A DNA stretch of 64,000 nt from SW132 sp038150125 (GCF_038150125.1 NZ_JBBVMF010000008.1:62001-126000), one strand, 5' to 3'. Positions 33,055-41,983 are shown, numbered from the stretch's first letter. The notes: a model not told the origin generated them from the letters alone. Numbers and translations are program-made.

Positions 33055-35949
33055 GTGAAAAAAACAACATTAATCTTATCATTTTTGATAGCTGCAGTTT
33101 CAGTTATCACTCTTGGCAGCATTTCTGAGTTAAATGCGCAAAGTACGGGTACCATTACGGGTACCGTTGTAGATGCAGAAACCGGTGAAACCATCATCGG
33201 AGCAAACGTTGTCATTGAAGGCACCACAACAGGCGCTTCAACCGATATCGACGGTAAATATACAATCAGAGACATTGAAGAAGGTACCTACTCCTTCGTC
33301 TTTAGCTACATCTCCTATCAAAAGCAAACAGTAACCGGCGTTGAGATTTCAGCTGGTGAAACGACAAATCTGGATATCGCTCTCTCCTCGGAAACAGAAG
33401 AACTTGATGATATAATTGTATCGGCATCGGCAATTCTTGACAACGAAGTTGGATTATTACGGCAGCGTCAGAAATCTATATCATTTAACGATGCAATCTC
33501 TGCAGAAATGATTTCCCAGACCGGTAGTAGTAATGCTGCCGATGCAATGGTTAAAGTTACTGGAGCATCTGTTGTTGAAGGTAAGTATGTTTATATACGC
33601 GGGCTTGGCGACAGGTATTCAAGTACTCATCTGAATGGCTCTGAATTGCCAAGTGCGGATCCAAATCGTAAATCATTTCAGCTCGACCTCTTCCCATCCA
33701 GCTTTCTGGAAAATCTCGTTACGGTAAAAACCTTTACTCCAGACAGACCCGGAAATTTCAGTGGTGGAATTGTAGATGTTTCAACCGTAGATTTTCCAGA
33801 GAATACTACTCTCGAATTTTCCACTTCAACTACATATAACACCCAGTCTTCATTTAACACTACACTTCTGGATCAAAAAGGATCATCAGACTGGTACGCC
33901 CGGGGCAGCTCCAGCCGAACCGTTCCAGACATATTCAATAATATTGATCCAGTAGAGGTTCCTTCACAGCAAACTGCAAGAACCAATCAAGAGCAGGCTG
34001 AACTACTTGATCGTATGGCAAATGCATTTAATCCAGAGATGGCACCTCGTGATCGGGATGTTCCAATTAACCAAAGTTATTCAGTTGCCTATGGATCTGT
34101 AGAACAACTTTTTGGAAGGGATCTTGGCATAATGGGAAGCATTACCTATGGCCGCGATTATAGCAGTGCCAATAATGGTGTGAATGGCAGCTACTCATTA
34201 ATTGGAAATGTTGAAAGTACCGACTCTCTTACTTCGTCTCTTTTGCTTGACGATAGAACCGGGCAATCTGAGACAAATCTTGGAGGTATGGCTTCACTTT
34301 CATATAAGCTGCACCAGAATCACAGATTTAGCGCAAAATATCTGCAAACACAAAGTGGCATTTCTGAAGGAAGGTTTTTAGAAGGTTTTTGGACGGAGCT
34401 CGGAAGCGCAACATATCAATCGAGAGTGGCTTCATACACTGAACGTGGTTTACAGTCGCTTCAGTTAAAAGCTGACCATTATTTTCCTGAATTTCTGAAT
34501 ATAACTGCAGAATTAAGAGGCTCTTTTTCCGCTAACTACCAGGATGAACCTGATCTCAAATACTTTACGAACAGGGTTACCTTTGTACCACAGGTGGACC
34601 AGCTGGTTTATTCAGACTTGGGAGGAAACAATCCGCCACCGACACGATATTTCAGATTTCTGAATGAAAATAACATGAACCTGAATGTGGATTTTGAAAT
34701 ACCATTAGCGTTTGCAAAAATGCCAACTGGTAAGATTAAAATCGGAGGATCATATCTTGATATTACCAGAGAGTTCAGGCAGAGAAGATTTGACTACGAA
34801 CGAGGCAACGGTTTTCGACTGGTGGAATACACACTCGAAAACGGGCCGGATTTTAACGGCTATTTTTCGCAGACGGGAATCATTGGTACGGCAAGCAATG
34901 GCAATTATCAGTTTGGAAATCTGATCACCGAAGCGGTTTCTGAAAAAAGTAACTACGACGGACTTCAATCGACACGAGCAGCATATGGCATGCTTGAACT
35001 CTACCTGACTGAACGCCTCAGATTCATAGGTGGTGCACGAATTGAGGACACGTCTATTGAAATGATCAGTTTTGACGAAGACCAGCCCAAAGGTGAGCTG
35101 AAAAATGTAGATATATTACCCTCGGTAAACCTGATTTACAGCCTAAGCGATAACATGAACTTGCGAGCAGCATATACAAATACTGTAGCCCGGCCTACAT
35201 TCAGGGAACTTGCTCCTTACAGCACATTTAGTTTCAGAGGTGATTTTGTTTTCCAAGGTAATTCAAGTCTTACAAGAACACTGATTAAAAATTACGATTT
35301 ACGATGGGAGTGGTACCCAAGGCCCGGGGAAATCTTTGCTGTCAGTGGGTTTTATAAAGATTTTGATGATCCGCTTGAGCGTGTAATTCGTTCAGACATC
35401 GGTAATAAAACAGCTTCGATACAGAACGTGGATCAGGCGATTGTGTATGGAGTTGAAGTAGAAGGTCGAAAACGGCTCAACAACATAAGTAATCTTTTTC
35501 GGTACATCGAACTTGGGGCTAATTTTTCTTATGTCCACTCTGAGGTAGACATACCTGAGCGTGAATTGGTTTTAATACGAGAATCTGATCCAAATCCGAG
35601 TACAAAACGGCAGCTCCAGGGACAATCTCCTTATCTGATCAATGCCAATGTGAGTTATAACAATCCCGGCCCTCTTGGTGTTGTTGCAACGCTCAGTTAC
35701 AATACATTTGGTGATCGATTATTGAGTGTAGCTGAGGGGGCCACGCCAAATCTCTTTGAAAGGTCATACAGCACCGTAAATTTTGTAGTAAATAAAACGA
35801 TTGGACAGCATTTTGCAATAAATCTTGCTGCTAAAAATCTGACGAACCCTGAGATAAAGGTTTCCCAGCAGTATAAAGGAGCAGAGTATATCAACGAAAG
35901 CTATCAACGAGGAAGATCTATTTCTCTTGGTTTAAAATACTCTTTCTAA
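33055..35949 (+). CDS. TonB-dependent receptor with carboxypeptidase-regulatory-like domain
   Basis: 964 residues from GTG 33055, with AAGGA-like bases just upstream. A signal peptide (1-28, ending LNAQ) leads to a CarboxypepD_reg-like domain (about 33-118: GTVVDAETGETIIGANVVIE), a plug domain (about 135-260, including GKYVYIRGLGDRYSSTHLNG and SGGIVDVSTVDFP) and a long barrel ending in the aromatic LGLKYSF. The plug type, with VYIRGLGDRY, is found in receptors I have seen paired with large exported partner proteins. It takes up an unknown ligand across the outer membrane using energy from ExbBD/TonB. It is 59 bp before the T9SS cargo gene and is probably its operon partner. Confidence 0.92.
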   Translation: MKKTTLILSFLIAAVSVITLGSISELNAQSTGTITGTVVDAETGETIIGANVVIEGTTTGASTDIDGKYTIRDIEEGTYSFVFSYISYQKQTVTGVEISAGETTNLDIALSSETEELDDIIVSASAILDNEVGLLRQRQKSISFNDAISAEMISQTGSSNAADAMVKVTGASVVEGKYVYIRGLGDRYSSTHLNGSELPSADPNRKSFQLDLFPSSFLENLVTVKTFTPDRPGNFSGGIVDVSTVDFPENTTLEFSTSTTYNTQSSFNTTLLDQKGSSDWYARGSSSRTVPDIFNNIDPVEVPSQQTARTNQEQAELLDRMANAFNPEMAPRDRDVPINQSYSVAYGSVEQLFGRDLGIMGSITYGRDYSSANNGVNGSYSLIGNVESTDSLTSSLLLDDRTGQSETNLGGMASLSYKLHQNHRFSAKYLQTQSGISEGRFLEGFWTELGSATYQSRVASYTERGLQSLQLKADHYFPEFLNITAELRGSFSANYQDEPDLKYFTNRVTFVPQVDQLVYSDLGGNNPPPTRYFRFLNENNMNLNVDFEIPLAFAKMPTGKIKIGGSYLDITREFRQRRFDYERGNGFRLVEYTLENGPDFNGYFSQTGIIGTASNGNYQFGNLITEAVSEKSNYDGLQSTRAAYGMLELYLTERLRFIGGARIEDTSIEMISFDEDQPKGELKNVDILPSVNLIYSLSDNMNLRAAYTNTVARPTFRELAPYSTFSFRGDFVFQGNSSLTRTLIKNYDLRWEWYPRPGEIFAVSGFYKDFDDPLERVIRSDIGNKTASIQNVDQAIVYGVEVEGRKRLNNISNLFRYIELGANFSYVHSEVDIPERELVLIRESDPNPSTKRQLQGQSPYLINANVSYNNPGPLGVVATLSYNTFGDRLLSVAEGATPNLFERSYSTVNFVVNKTIGQHFAINLAAKNLTNPEIKVSQQYKGAEYINESYQRGRSISLGLKYSF

Positions 35950-36008
35950 TCAAATGGTCTTTACAAAACCCATCATAAACCTAAACCATAAAACCAGATA
36001 GGATTACA

Positions 36009-39000
36009 ATGATTAAACAGATACTCATGTTATCATTCATTCTGATGCTCCCGTTTACAGGGATAGCTCAGAATCTGATAACTATAACCGATTCAGATTT
36101 AGAAGCCGGAGAAACCTATGTATGGACCAGCGACAATGAATACCTGCTTGACGGCGTGGTGTTTGTGGAAGACGGCGCTGAGCTATATATCGAGCCGGGA
36201 ACAATTGTTCGTGGGGGCACAGGCCAGGGCAACAATGCGTCTGCACTGGTGATTACACGCGGGGCAAAGATTTTTGCTGAAGGAACGGCAAGCAACCCGG
36301 TGATATTTACCGCTGAAGAGGATGATGGCACATTGGGCCTCAACGATCGCGGCCTTTGGGGCGGCGTAGTCGTGCTGGGATATGCAACCACCAACAATCC
36401 CGATCAAAAGCAGATTGAAGGGATTAATGAACTTACGGCGGAAGGCGATGACCGCGCAGTGTATGGCGGGGATGATGACAATGACAGCTCCGGAATACTT
36501 CGCTACGTATCGATTCGCCACACTGGTATTGCCATAGGCGACCAGGCGGGCAATGAGATCCAGGGACTGACTCTTGGCGGTGTAGGCCGGGGAACCATTG
36601 TGGAGTATGTGGAATCCTATGCCAGCGCCGATGATGGATTTGAATGGTTTGGTGGCACGGTAGACGGCAAGTATTTAGTATCTGCCTTCACCTCAGATGA
36701 TAACTTCGACTGGGACGAGGGCTTCAGGGGACGCGGCCAGTTCTGGTTTGCGATCCAGGGAGGCGATGAAGCCGGACGGATTGCAGAAATGGACGGAAGC
36801 GCCACGGATGCAGAGAATACCACGCCATTTGGCCGGCCGATTGTATCGAACGTGACCTATATTGGTGCCGGAGCCGATCAGTTTCCGTTTCCCTCGGGTG
36901 ATGGTAATGAAGCGCTGATCTTCCGCGATAACACTGGCGGAGAGTACCATAATAGTGTCATTACTGACTTTGGCAGTGAGCAGGGCCTGGCGATTACGAT
37001 AGAAGATGTAAGTGGCGAGAACACCTTTGACAGCCGTACGCGACTGGAGCAGGGTGACCTTGCGCTGAAGAACAATATCTGGTTTGGATTTTCTGCCGGG
37101 GATAACATTGAGGATTACATTCCGCAGGATTTTGCTCGGACCTACCTTACATCCCCTGAGAATAACAATCAGGTGACCGACCCCATGCTTCGCGGCATCG
37201 ATCGCACGCAGGGAAGTGAATTGCTCGATCCACGGCCATCAGCCGGAAGCCCTGCAGAATCGGGTGCTGTTTCTTTGAGTGATAACTGGTTTTCTAATGT
37301 ACCTTATAAAGGGGCATTTAGCAGCAATACAAACTGGATGCAGGGATGGACAGCTCTGGATGAAAAAGGATATTTAACACCTGTTTCTTTTGATAACCCA
37401 AATCTGATAACTATAACCGATTCAGATTTAGAAGCCGGAGAAACCTATGTATGGACCAGCGACAATGAATACCTGCTTGACGGCGTGGTGTTTGTGGAAG
37501 ACGGCGCTGAGCTATATATCGAGCCGGGAACAATTGTTCGTGGGGGCACAGGCCAGGGCAACAATGCGTCTGCACTGGTGATTACACGCGGGGCAAAGAT
37601 TTTTGCTGAAGGAACGGCAAGCAACCCGGTGATATTTACCGCTGAAGAGGATGATGGCACATTGGGCCTCAACGATCGCGGCCTTTGGGGCGGCGTAGTC
37701 GTGCTGGGATATGCAACCACCAACAATCCCGATCAAAAGCAGATTGAAGGGATTAATGAACTTACGGCGGAAGGCGATGACCGCGCAGTGTATGGCGGGG
37801 ATGATGACAATGACAGCTCCGGAATACTTCGCTACGTATCGATTCGCCACACTGGTATTGCCATAGGCGACCAGGCGGGCAATGAGATCCAGGGACTGAC
37901 TCTTGGCGGTGTAGGCCGGGGAACCATTGTGGAGTATGTGGAATCCTATGCCAGCGCCGATGATGGATTTGAATGGTTTGGTGGCACGGTAGACGGCAAG
38001 TATTTAGTATCTGCCTTCACCTCAGATGATAACTTCGACTGGGACGAGGGCTTCAGGGGACGCGGCCAGTTCTGGTTTGCGATCCAGGGAGGCGATGAAG
38101 CCGGACGGATTGCAGAAATGGACGGAAGCGCCACGGATGCAGAGAATACCACGCCATTTGGCCGGCCGATTGTATCGAACGTGACCTATATTGGTGCCGG
38201 AGCCGATCAGTTTCCGTTTCCCTCGGGTGATGGTAATGAAGCGCTGATCTTCCGCGATAACACTGGCGGAGAGTACCATAATAGTGTCATTACTGACTTT
38301 GGCAGTGAGCAGGGCCTGGCGATTACGATAGAAGATGTAAGTGGCGAGAACACCTTTGACAGCCGTACGCGACTGGAGCAGGGTGACCTTGCGCTGAAGA
38401 ACAATATCTGGTTTGGATTTTCTGCCGGAGACAATGTTGCGGACTTTATCCCGCAGGAATTTGTCCGTACCTACCTTACAGCTCCTGAGAATAACAATCA
38501 GGTGACCGACCCCATGCTTCGCGGCATCGATCGCACCGAGGGTGGCGGAATGCTCGATCCAAGACCTGATGAAGCGAGTCCTGTCTGGAACGCTGCGCAG
38601 TCGTTGTCTGACTCCTGGTTTACCAACTCAAGTTATATCGGAGCTTTTGACGGTAGAAACTGGATGCAGGGATGGACGGCATTAGATGAGAAAGGATATC
38701 TGAACAATGATTTGGTAACTGACCTTGAAGAGGTTGGGTATACAGGTCCTGAAGCTATCACACTCAATCAAAACTATCCAAACCCATTCAACCCAACGAC
38801 ACAGATTTCATTTACGCTGCCCAGCAGTGAGAATGTATCTCTTGAAGTATTCGACATTACAGGACGTAGTGTTGCTACTCTCGTGAGTGGTGTACAGCCT
38901 GCAGGTACAAATACTGTGCAGTTTGATGCCTCTAACTTATCAAGTGGCATGTACATCTACAGGCTACAAAGCAACAGCCTGACAATCACACGAAAAATGA

Positions 39001-39014
39001 TGCTTGTTAAATAA
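36009..39014 (+). CDS. T9SS-sorted surface protein with two near-identical ~440-residue units
   Basis: 1001 residues. A signal peptide (1-20, ending GIAQ) is followed by two copies of a ~440-residue unit (about 22-464 and 465-905), then a Por-secretion C-terminal sorting domain (918-1001) with NQNYPNPFNPTTQISFTLP, LEVFDITGRSVATLVSG and SGMYIYRLQSNS, ending KMMLVK. Each unit has beta-helix-like features (LYIEPGTIVRGGTGQ, ILRYVSIRHTGIAIG, GTIVEYVESYASADDGFEWF) and many Asp/Gly turns suggesting calcium binding. The first ~343 residues of the units are identical; the last ~95 are clearly diverged. The protein should be exported and attached at the cell surface. Context suggests a partner of the TonB receptor just upstream, for example in ligand capture; this is inference. 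Confidence 0.9.
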   Translation: MIKQILMLSFILMLPFTGIAQNLITITDSDLEAGETYVWTSDNEYLLDGVVFVEDGAELYIEPGTIVRGGTGQGNNASALVITRGAKIFAEGTASNPVIFTAEEDDGTLGLNDRGLWGGVVVLGYATTNNPDQKQIEGINELTAEGDDRAVYGGDDDNDSSGILRYVSIRHTGIAIGDQAGNEIQGLTLGGVGRGTIVEYVESYASADDGFEWFGGTVDGKYLVSAFTSDDNFDWDEGFRGRGQFWFAIQGGDEAGRIAEMDGSATDAENTTPFGRPIVSNVTYIGAGADQFPFPSGDGNEALIFRDNTGGEYHNSVITDFGSEQGLAITIEDVSGENTFDSRTRLEQGDLALKNNIWFGFSAGDNIEDYIPQDFARTYLTSPENNNQVTDPMLRGIDRTQGSELLDPRPSAGSPAESGAVSLSDNWFSNVPYKGAFSSNTNWMQGWTALDEKGYLTPVSFDNPNLITITDSDLEAGETYVWTSDNEYLLDGVVFVEDGAELYIEPGTIVRGGTGQGNNASALVITRGAKIFAEGTASNPVIFTAEEDDGTLGLNDRGLWGGVVVLGYATTNNPDQKQIEGINELTAEGDDRAVYGGDDDNDSSGILRYVSIRHTGIAIGDQAGNEIQGLTLGGVGRGTIVEYVESYASADDGFEWFGGTVDGKYLVSAFTSDDNFDWDEGFRGRGQFWFAIQGGDEAGRIAEMDGSATDAENTTPFGRPIVSNVTYIGAGADQFPFPSGDGNEALIFRDNTGGEYHNSVITDFGSEQGLAITIEDVSGENTFDSRTRLEQGDLALKNNIWFGFSAGDNVADFIPQEFVRTYLTAPENNNQVTDPMLRGIDRTEGGGMLDPRPDEASPVWNAAQSLSDSWFTNSSYIGAFDGRNWMQGWTALDEKGYLNNDLVTDLEEVGYTGPEAITLNQNYPNPFNPTTQISFTLPSSENVSLEVFDITGRSVATLVSGVQPAGTNTVQFDASNLSSGMYIYRLQSNSLTITRKMMLVK
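36072..37099 (+). repeat. 1,028-nt perfect direct repeat, copy 1
   Basis: By direct reading, bases 36072-37099 are identical to 37401-38428 with an offset of 1,329 bp (443 codons, in frame). The identity begins just after the signal-peptide region and breaks sharply at 37100 (G versus A in copy 2). Downstream, the two units continue to be related but diverge. Confidence 0.95.
37401..38428 (+). repeat. 1,028-nt perfect direct repeat, copy 2
   Basis: Second copy of the 1,028-nt block at 36072-37099. Recombination between the copies would remove or add 443 codons in frame. Perfect identity at synonymous sites next to diverged 3' parts points to gene conversion or a very recent duplication. Confidence 0.95.
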
Positions 39015-39069
39015 GAATATGCAATCGGGTCCACTGTCCTGTGGGCCTGTTTTGTGTGCTGATCAAGGG

Positions 39070-39102
39070 GAGCTCCGTAGATTCGGAGCTCTCTTTTTTT
39101 TT
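39070..39102 (+). terminator. Rho-independent terminator after the T9SS surface protein gene
   Basis: GAGCTCCG (39070-39077) pairs perfectly with CGGAGCTC (39084-39091) around a 6-nt loop and is followed by a T-rich tract to 39102. It lies 56 bp after the stop of the surface protein gene. Confidence 0.9.
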
Positions 39103-39234
39103 GGATACAAAAATCAGAGGTAACAATTGCTTAACGGCAGTAACATATTCAGGTAATCTTATTTGGGTATCATACACACGTTCATATAATTGGTGAAGAT
39201 ATCTTAGCTCTTCACTGAATGAGCTGATCACATT

Positions 39235-39267
39235 AAAAAGAGCTCCGGGGAACCGGGGCTTTTTTTG
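39235..39267 (+). terminator. second terminator-like hairpin before the PTPS-like gene
   Basis: AGCTCCGG (39241-39248) pairs with CCGGGGCT (39253-39260) with one mismatch around GGAA, flanked by A5 on the left and T7 on the right (39261-39267), so it can act in both directions. The ~130 nt between this and the terminator at 39070-39102 contain no convincing gene. Confidence 0.75.
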
Positions 39268-39350
39268 TGCCGAATAAATTTTTGATGCAACAGGGAACCC
39301 GTCTTCGTTACTCTGCGTTGTAAGGGTCGATACAAATTAAATATAAGCTA

Positions 39351-39782
39351 TTGATCTACGTAACACGAAAATCCCATTTTAATGCCGCTCACAGACTCCA
39401 TAATCCTGAAAAATCGGATCAGTGGAACAAAGACGTGTTCGGTAAATGCAATAACCCCAATTGGCACGGCCATAATTACATTATGGAAGTGACAGTTGCT
39501 GGTGACCCGGATCCTGACACAGGATACGTGATCGATCTCGGAGTTTTAAAGAGTATCATCCAAACGAATATATTGGACAAGTGTGACCATAAGAATTTGA
39601 ATCTGGAAGTTCCTTTTTTAGAAGGAGTGATCCCAACATCAGAAAATTTGGTTAAAGCATTTTTCCAGGAACTTGAAGACGATATTAGCGCAAAAGCATA
39701 CGGCCCATCAAAGCTTCATTCGGTGAAGCTTTTTGAGACCGAGCGAAACGTAGCGGAATATTGTCCTAACCCTCGCATTTAA
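39351..39782 (+). CDS. 6-pyruvoyltetrahydropterin synthase-type enzyme (PTPS/QueD superfamily)
   Basis: 143 residues from TTG 39351; no ATG or GTG lies between the upstream in-frame stop and this codon. Zinc ligands are His14 (FNAAHRLHN), His39 and His41, and the catalytic Cys33 lies in VFGKCNNPNWHGHNY. The C-x5-H-G-H spacing is that of animal 6-pyruvoyltetrahydropterin synthase; QueD usually has C-x3-H-G-H. Also conserved are DxGYVIDLGxLK, DKCDHKNLN and the terminal ETERNVAEY. The enzyme converts dihydroneopterin triphosphate to 6-pyruvoyltetrahydropterin; a QueD-like role in queuosine synthesis is possible but less favoured by the spacing. It is 23 bp upstream of folE2 and so probably co-transcribed. 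Confidence 0.88.
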   Translation: MIYVTRKSHFNAAHRLHNPEKSDQWNKDVFGKCNNPNWHGHNYIMEVTVAGDPDPDTGYVIDLGVLKSIIQTNILDKCDHKNLNLEVPFLEGVIPTSENLVKAFFQELEDDISAKAYGPSKLHSVKLFETERNVAEYCPNPRI

Positions 39783-39805
39783 AAAGTGCTATTACCCCAA
39801 GACGC

Positions 39806-40705
39806 ATGATTACAACACAGTTAAAACGTTTCTACGACCCCACGTTTACAGTAACAGATCAGTATAAAGCAAGCCTGCCTGACCTTCAGAACGGTCCGGC
39901 CTCATTGATTGAAGGCGCCAATGTACCGATACAACAGGTGGGAATTTCCAATTTCAAACTCCCTCTAAAGTATCCAACGCCATCCGGGGATCTGCTAACG
40001 CTTGAAACATCTGTCGACGGGTATGTTGGCCTCGATGCCGGCAAAAAAGGGATCAATATGAGCCGTATTATGCGGACATTCTATGATTTTAAAGACGAGA
40101 TTTTTCACCCCGGCAAACTCGAAGAGCTTCTCAAAGCTTATAAAGAAGATCTCGGCAGCCAGACAGCATTTCTGAAACTCTCGTTCAGCTACCCGATGAT
40201 GCAGCAAAGTTTGCGATCGGGGCTTGAGGGGTATCAATATTATGATGTTTCTTTTGAAGGCAAGCTTGATGAATATGGCCGTTTCAGCAAATTCATGCAT
40301 CTGGATTTCGTGTACAGCAGCGCCTGTCCGTGTTCATTCGAACTTGCCGAGCACGCCAGGGAGCAGCGGGATGTCGCCACAATTCCACACAGCCAGCGAA
40401 GTGTTGCGTCAATATCAGTTGAATTGTGCGAAGATATCTTCGTTGATCAGCTTGTTGAGCTCAGCCGCGATGCCCTTTACACCGAGACACAGGTGATGGT
40501 AAAACGGGAAGATGAGCAGGCGTTTGCTGAAATGAATGGCGCCTATCAAAAATTTGTGGAAGATGCAGCCCGGCTTCTATATGACCAACTTAATGAAGAC
40601 GAGTCGATAAAGGATTTCGTGGTAAGATGTGCTCATCTCGAAAGTTTGCACAGCCATGATGCTGTCAGCCGGATCTGCAAAGGCATTCCAAATGGGATGC
40701 GGTAA
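39806..40705 (+). CDS. folE2: GTP cyclohydrolase FolE2 (type IB)
   Basis: 299 residues, full length. The enzyme makes 7,8-dihydroneopterin triphosphate from GTP, the entry step to folate, biopterin and queuosine. Signatures: PIQQVGISNFKLPL, the metal-site segment YSSACPCSFELAEHAREQRD with the conserved Cys pair, and ATIPHSQRSVASISVEL with the His. The C-terminal part has ARLLYDQLNED and a final RCAHLESLHSHDAVS. It follows the PTPS-like gene by 23 bp, so the two genes feed one route. Type IB enzymes work with metals other than zinc. No folE (type IA) gene lies in the window. Confidence 0.95.
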   Translation: MITTQLKRFYDPTFTVTDQYKASLPDLQNGPASLIEGANVPIQQVGISNFKLPLKYPTPSGDLLTLETSVDGYVGLDAGKKGINMSRIMRTFYDFKDEIFHPGKLEELLKAYKEDLGSQTAFLKLSFSYPMMQQSLRSGLEGYQYYDVSFEGKLDEYGRFSKFMHLDFVYSSACPCSFELAEHAREQRDVATIPHSQRSVASISVELCEDIFVDQLVELSRDALYTETQVMVKREDEQAFAEMNGAYQKFVEDAARLLYDQLNEDESIKDFVVRCAHLESLHSHDAVSRICKGIPNGMR

Positions 40706-40715
40706 GCAGTATAAA

Positions 40716-40920
40716 CGTACCTCGGGTCGCTGACCCGAGTGGGCTGATACCCTATTGAAAAACTGAACTCGGTGATAAGTTCATGCCCTTACCAAAGTCA
40801 TCGCAGATCAAGGTGCGGCATGATTAAGTTGATTAAAGTTTGATACCAAAAACCCGGACGCTCACAGGAACCTTCGAAAAGCACTCAGTTACGCTGTCAG
40901 GTCCAAAATCAAAGCTTATA
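40716..40920. repeat. 205-bp tandem repeat, copy 1, with REP-like palindrome
   Basis: This block is about 97% identical to 40921-41126, immediately adjacent. It starts with the palindrome CTCGGGTCGCTGACCCGAG (40721-40739: 8-bp perfect stem, GCT loop). No gene is seen in it. The whole stretch 40706-41366 is non-coding: two tandem units, further palindromes at 41168-41186 and 41336-41354, and ~150 bp of plain A/T-rich DNA. Confidence 0.9.
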
Positions 40921-41126
40921 CGTATCTCGGGTCGCTGACCCGAGTGGGCTGATAACCTATTGAAAAACTGAACTCGGTGATAAGTTCATGCCCTTACCAA
41001 AGTCATCGCAGATCAAGGTGCGGCATGATTAAGTTGATTAAAGTTTGATACCAAAAACCCGGGCGCTTACAGGAACCTTCGAAAAGCACTCAGGTACGCT
41101 GTCAGGTCCAAAATCAAAGTTTATAC
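40921..41126. repeat. 205-bp tandem repeat, copy 2
   Basis: Second tandem unit with the palindrome at 40926-40944 and only about seven differences from copy 1. Both units also contain TCATGCC and GGCATGA as an internal inverted pair. Confidence 0.9.
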
Positions 41127-41167
41127 CTGAATCCGGGGAAGCGAGTCAGGCGACCCGCTCTACGTAG

Positions 41168-41186
41168 CTCGGGTCGCTGACCCGAG
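41168..41186. repeat. REP-like palindrome
   Basis: A third copy of CTCGGGTCGCTGACCCGAG, identical to 40721-40739 and 40926-40944. A related hairpin AGCGGGTC AGC GACCCGCT is at 41336-41354, close to the end of the minus-strand ExoD-like gene, where it might also slow transcription. Confidence 0.8.
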
Positions 41187-41366
41187 TGGACTCGTCATTC
41201 AAACAACGCATCGAATTTCAAAACGATTCTTTAGCCAATAAATCGAAATAAATTTACAAGTGTGCTCTCACGTTCGGGTCTTGTTGAATAATATCAGCCA
41301 AAAATGAGATTCATGCTTTTTCTGAATTTGAGGAAGCGGGTCAGCGACCCGCTTTACAAGACCGAA

Positions 41367-41960
41367 TCACATTACATTGTATGCAATAAATACGATGATC
41401 GAGAGGGTGAAAATATAGCCCATAAGAGCTAGTAAACCGTCTTTGGCGATAAGTGAAAGTCCAAAAGCGGTGAGTGCAGCACCGGCGAAGTTTGCGCTGA
41501 ACGGAATAAATTCCATGACTGGCATTGCCAGCGAAATGAGCAGACAAATAACCGCCACAACATAATTCATAGCACCAGAGGTTAAAAACGTAAGTCGCGG
41601 ACTCAAAAGGCGGTCGATATAATCTGCTGGTTTTTTAAGTTTATTGATAGCTTTGTGCAGCGTCTCCTTTTTTACGGATCTCTTTAGAAGAGCATTTGGA
41701 AGCCACAAGTTATTTCGATTAAACAAGAGCTGAATTGCTACCAAAAAAACAATAATTCCGATAATCGTGGGGACCCCCGGAATGTCTCCAACTAAAGGAG
41801 CGAGTGTAATAATACCTGCAACGAGAAGTATCGGGCCAAATGATCGGCGACCCACCATTTCTAAAATGTCGCCAATTGAAACATCATCGCAATCTTTGGA
41901 AGATTCCATGATTTTATCAAGAACCTGTCTGATTGTGGTGAGATTATTACTATTCTCCAT
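41367..41960 (-). CDS. ExoD family membrane protein
   Basis: 197 residues. An N-terminal soluble segment with VSIGDILEMVGRRSFGPILL leads into helices containing GIITLAPLVGDIPGVPTIIG, then a charged loop (WLPNALLKRSVKKETLHKAI) and LLSPRLTFLTSGAMNYVVAV followed by MPVMEFIPFSANFAGAALTA and DGLLALMGYIF. This order matches the ExoD family, first linked to exopolysaccharide synthesis in Sinorhizobium and often placed next to stress genes. Its biochemical function is unknown. It is downstream of the 2-oxoglutarate dehydrogenase gene on the same strand, separated by a long hairpin, so it may or may not be in the same transcript. Confidence 0.88.
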   Translation of the reverse strand: MENSNNLTTIRQVLDKIMESSKDCDDVSIGDILEMVGRRSFGPILLVAGIITLAPLVGDIPGVPTIIGIIVFLVAIQLLFNRNNLWLPNALLKRSVKKETLHKAINKLKKPADYIDRLLSPRLTFLTSGAMNYVVAVICLLISLAMPVMEFIPFSANFAGAALTAFGLSLIAKDGLLALMGYIFTLSIIVFIAYNVM

Positions 41961-41983
41961 TCGATGAAGATAATGTAGAGTAA

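Noticed and set aside
36009..39014. The large internal repeat as an insertion sequence or transposon.
   Set aside because: The repeat is fully coding and in frame, without transposase, terminal inverted repeats or target duplications.
39007..39231. A minus-strand reading frame of 74 codons (GTG start) between the surface protein gene and the PTPS-like gene, whose first part looks protein-like.
   Set aside because: It overlaps the stop region of the surface protein gene and runs through the terminator hairpin at 39070-39102. It has no ribosome-binding site and starts right beside a bidirectional terminator.
39351..39782. Assignment of the PTPS-like gene as queD.
   Set aside because: The Cys-x5-His-Gly-His spacing and pairing with folE2, with phhA and phhB in the same window and no other que genes, favour a biopterin-type enzyme, although a QueD role cannot be excluded.
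40716..41186. Repeats with palindromes as a CRISPR array.
   Set aside because: Only two long units plus isolated palindromes, ~205-bp spacing with nearly identical 'spacers', and no cas genes.
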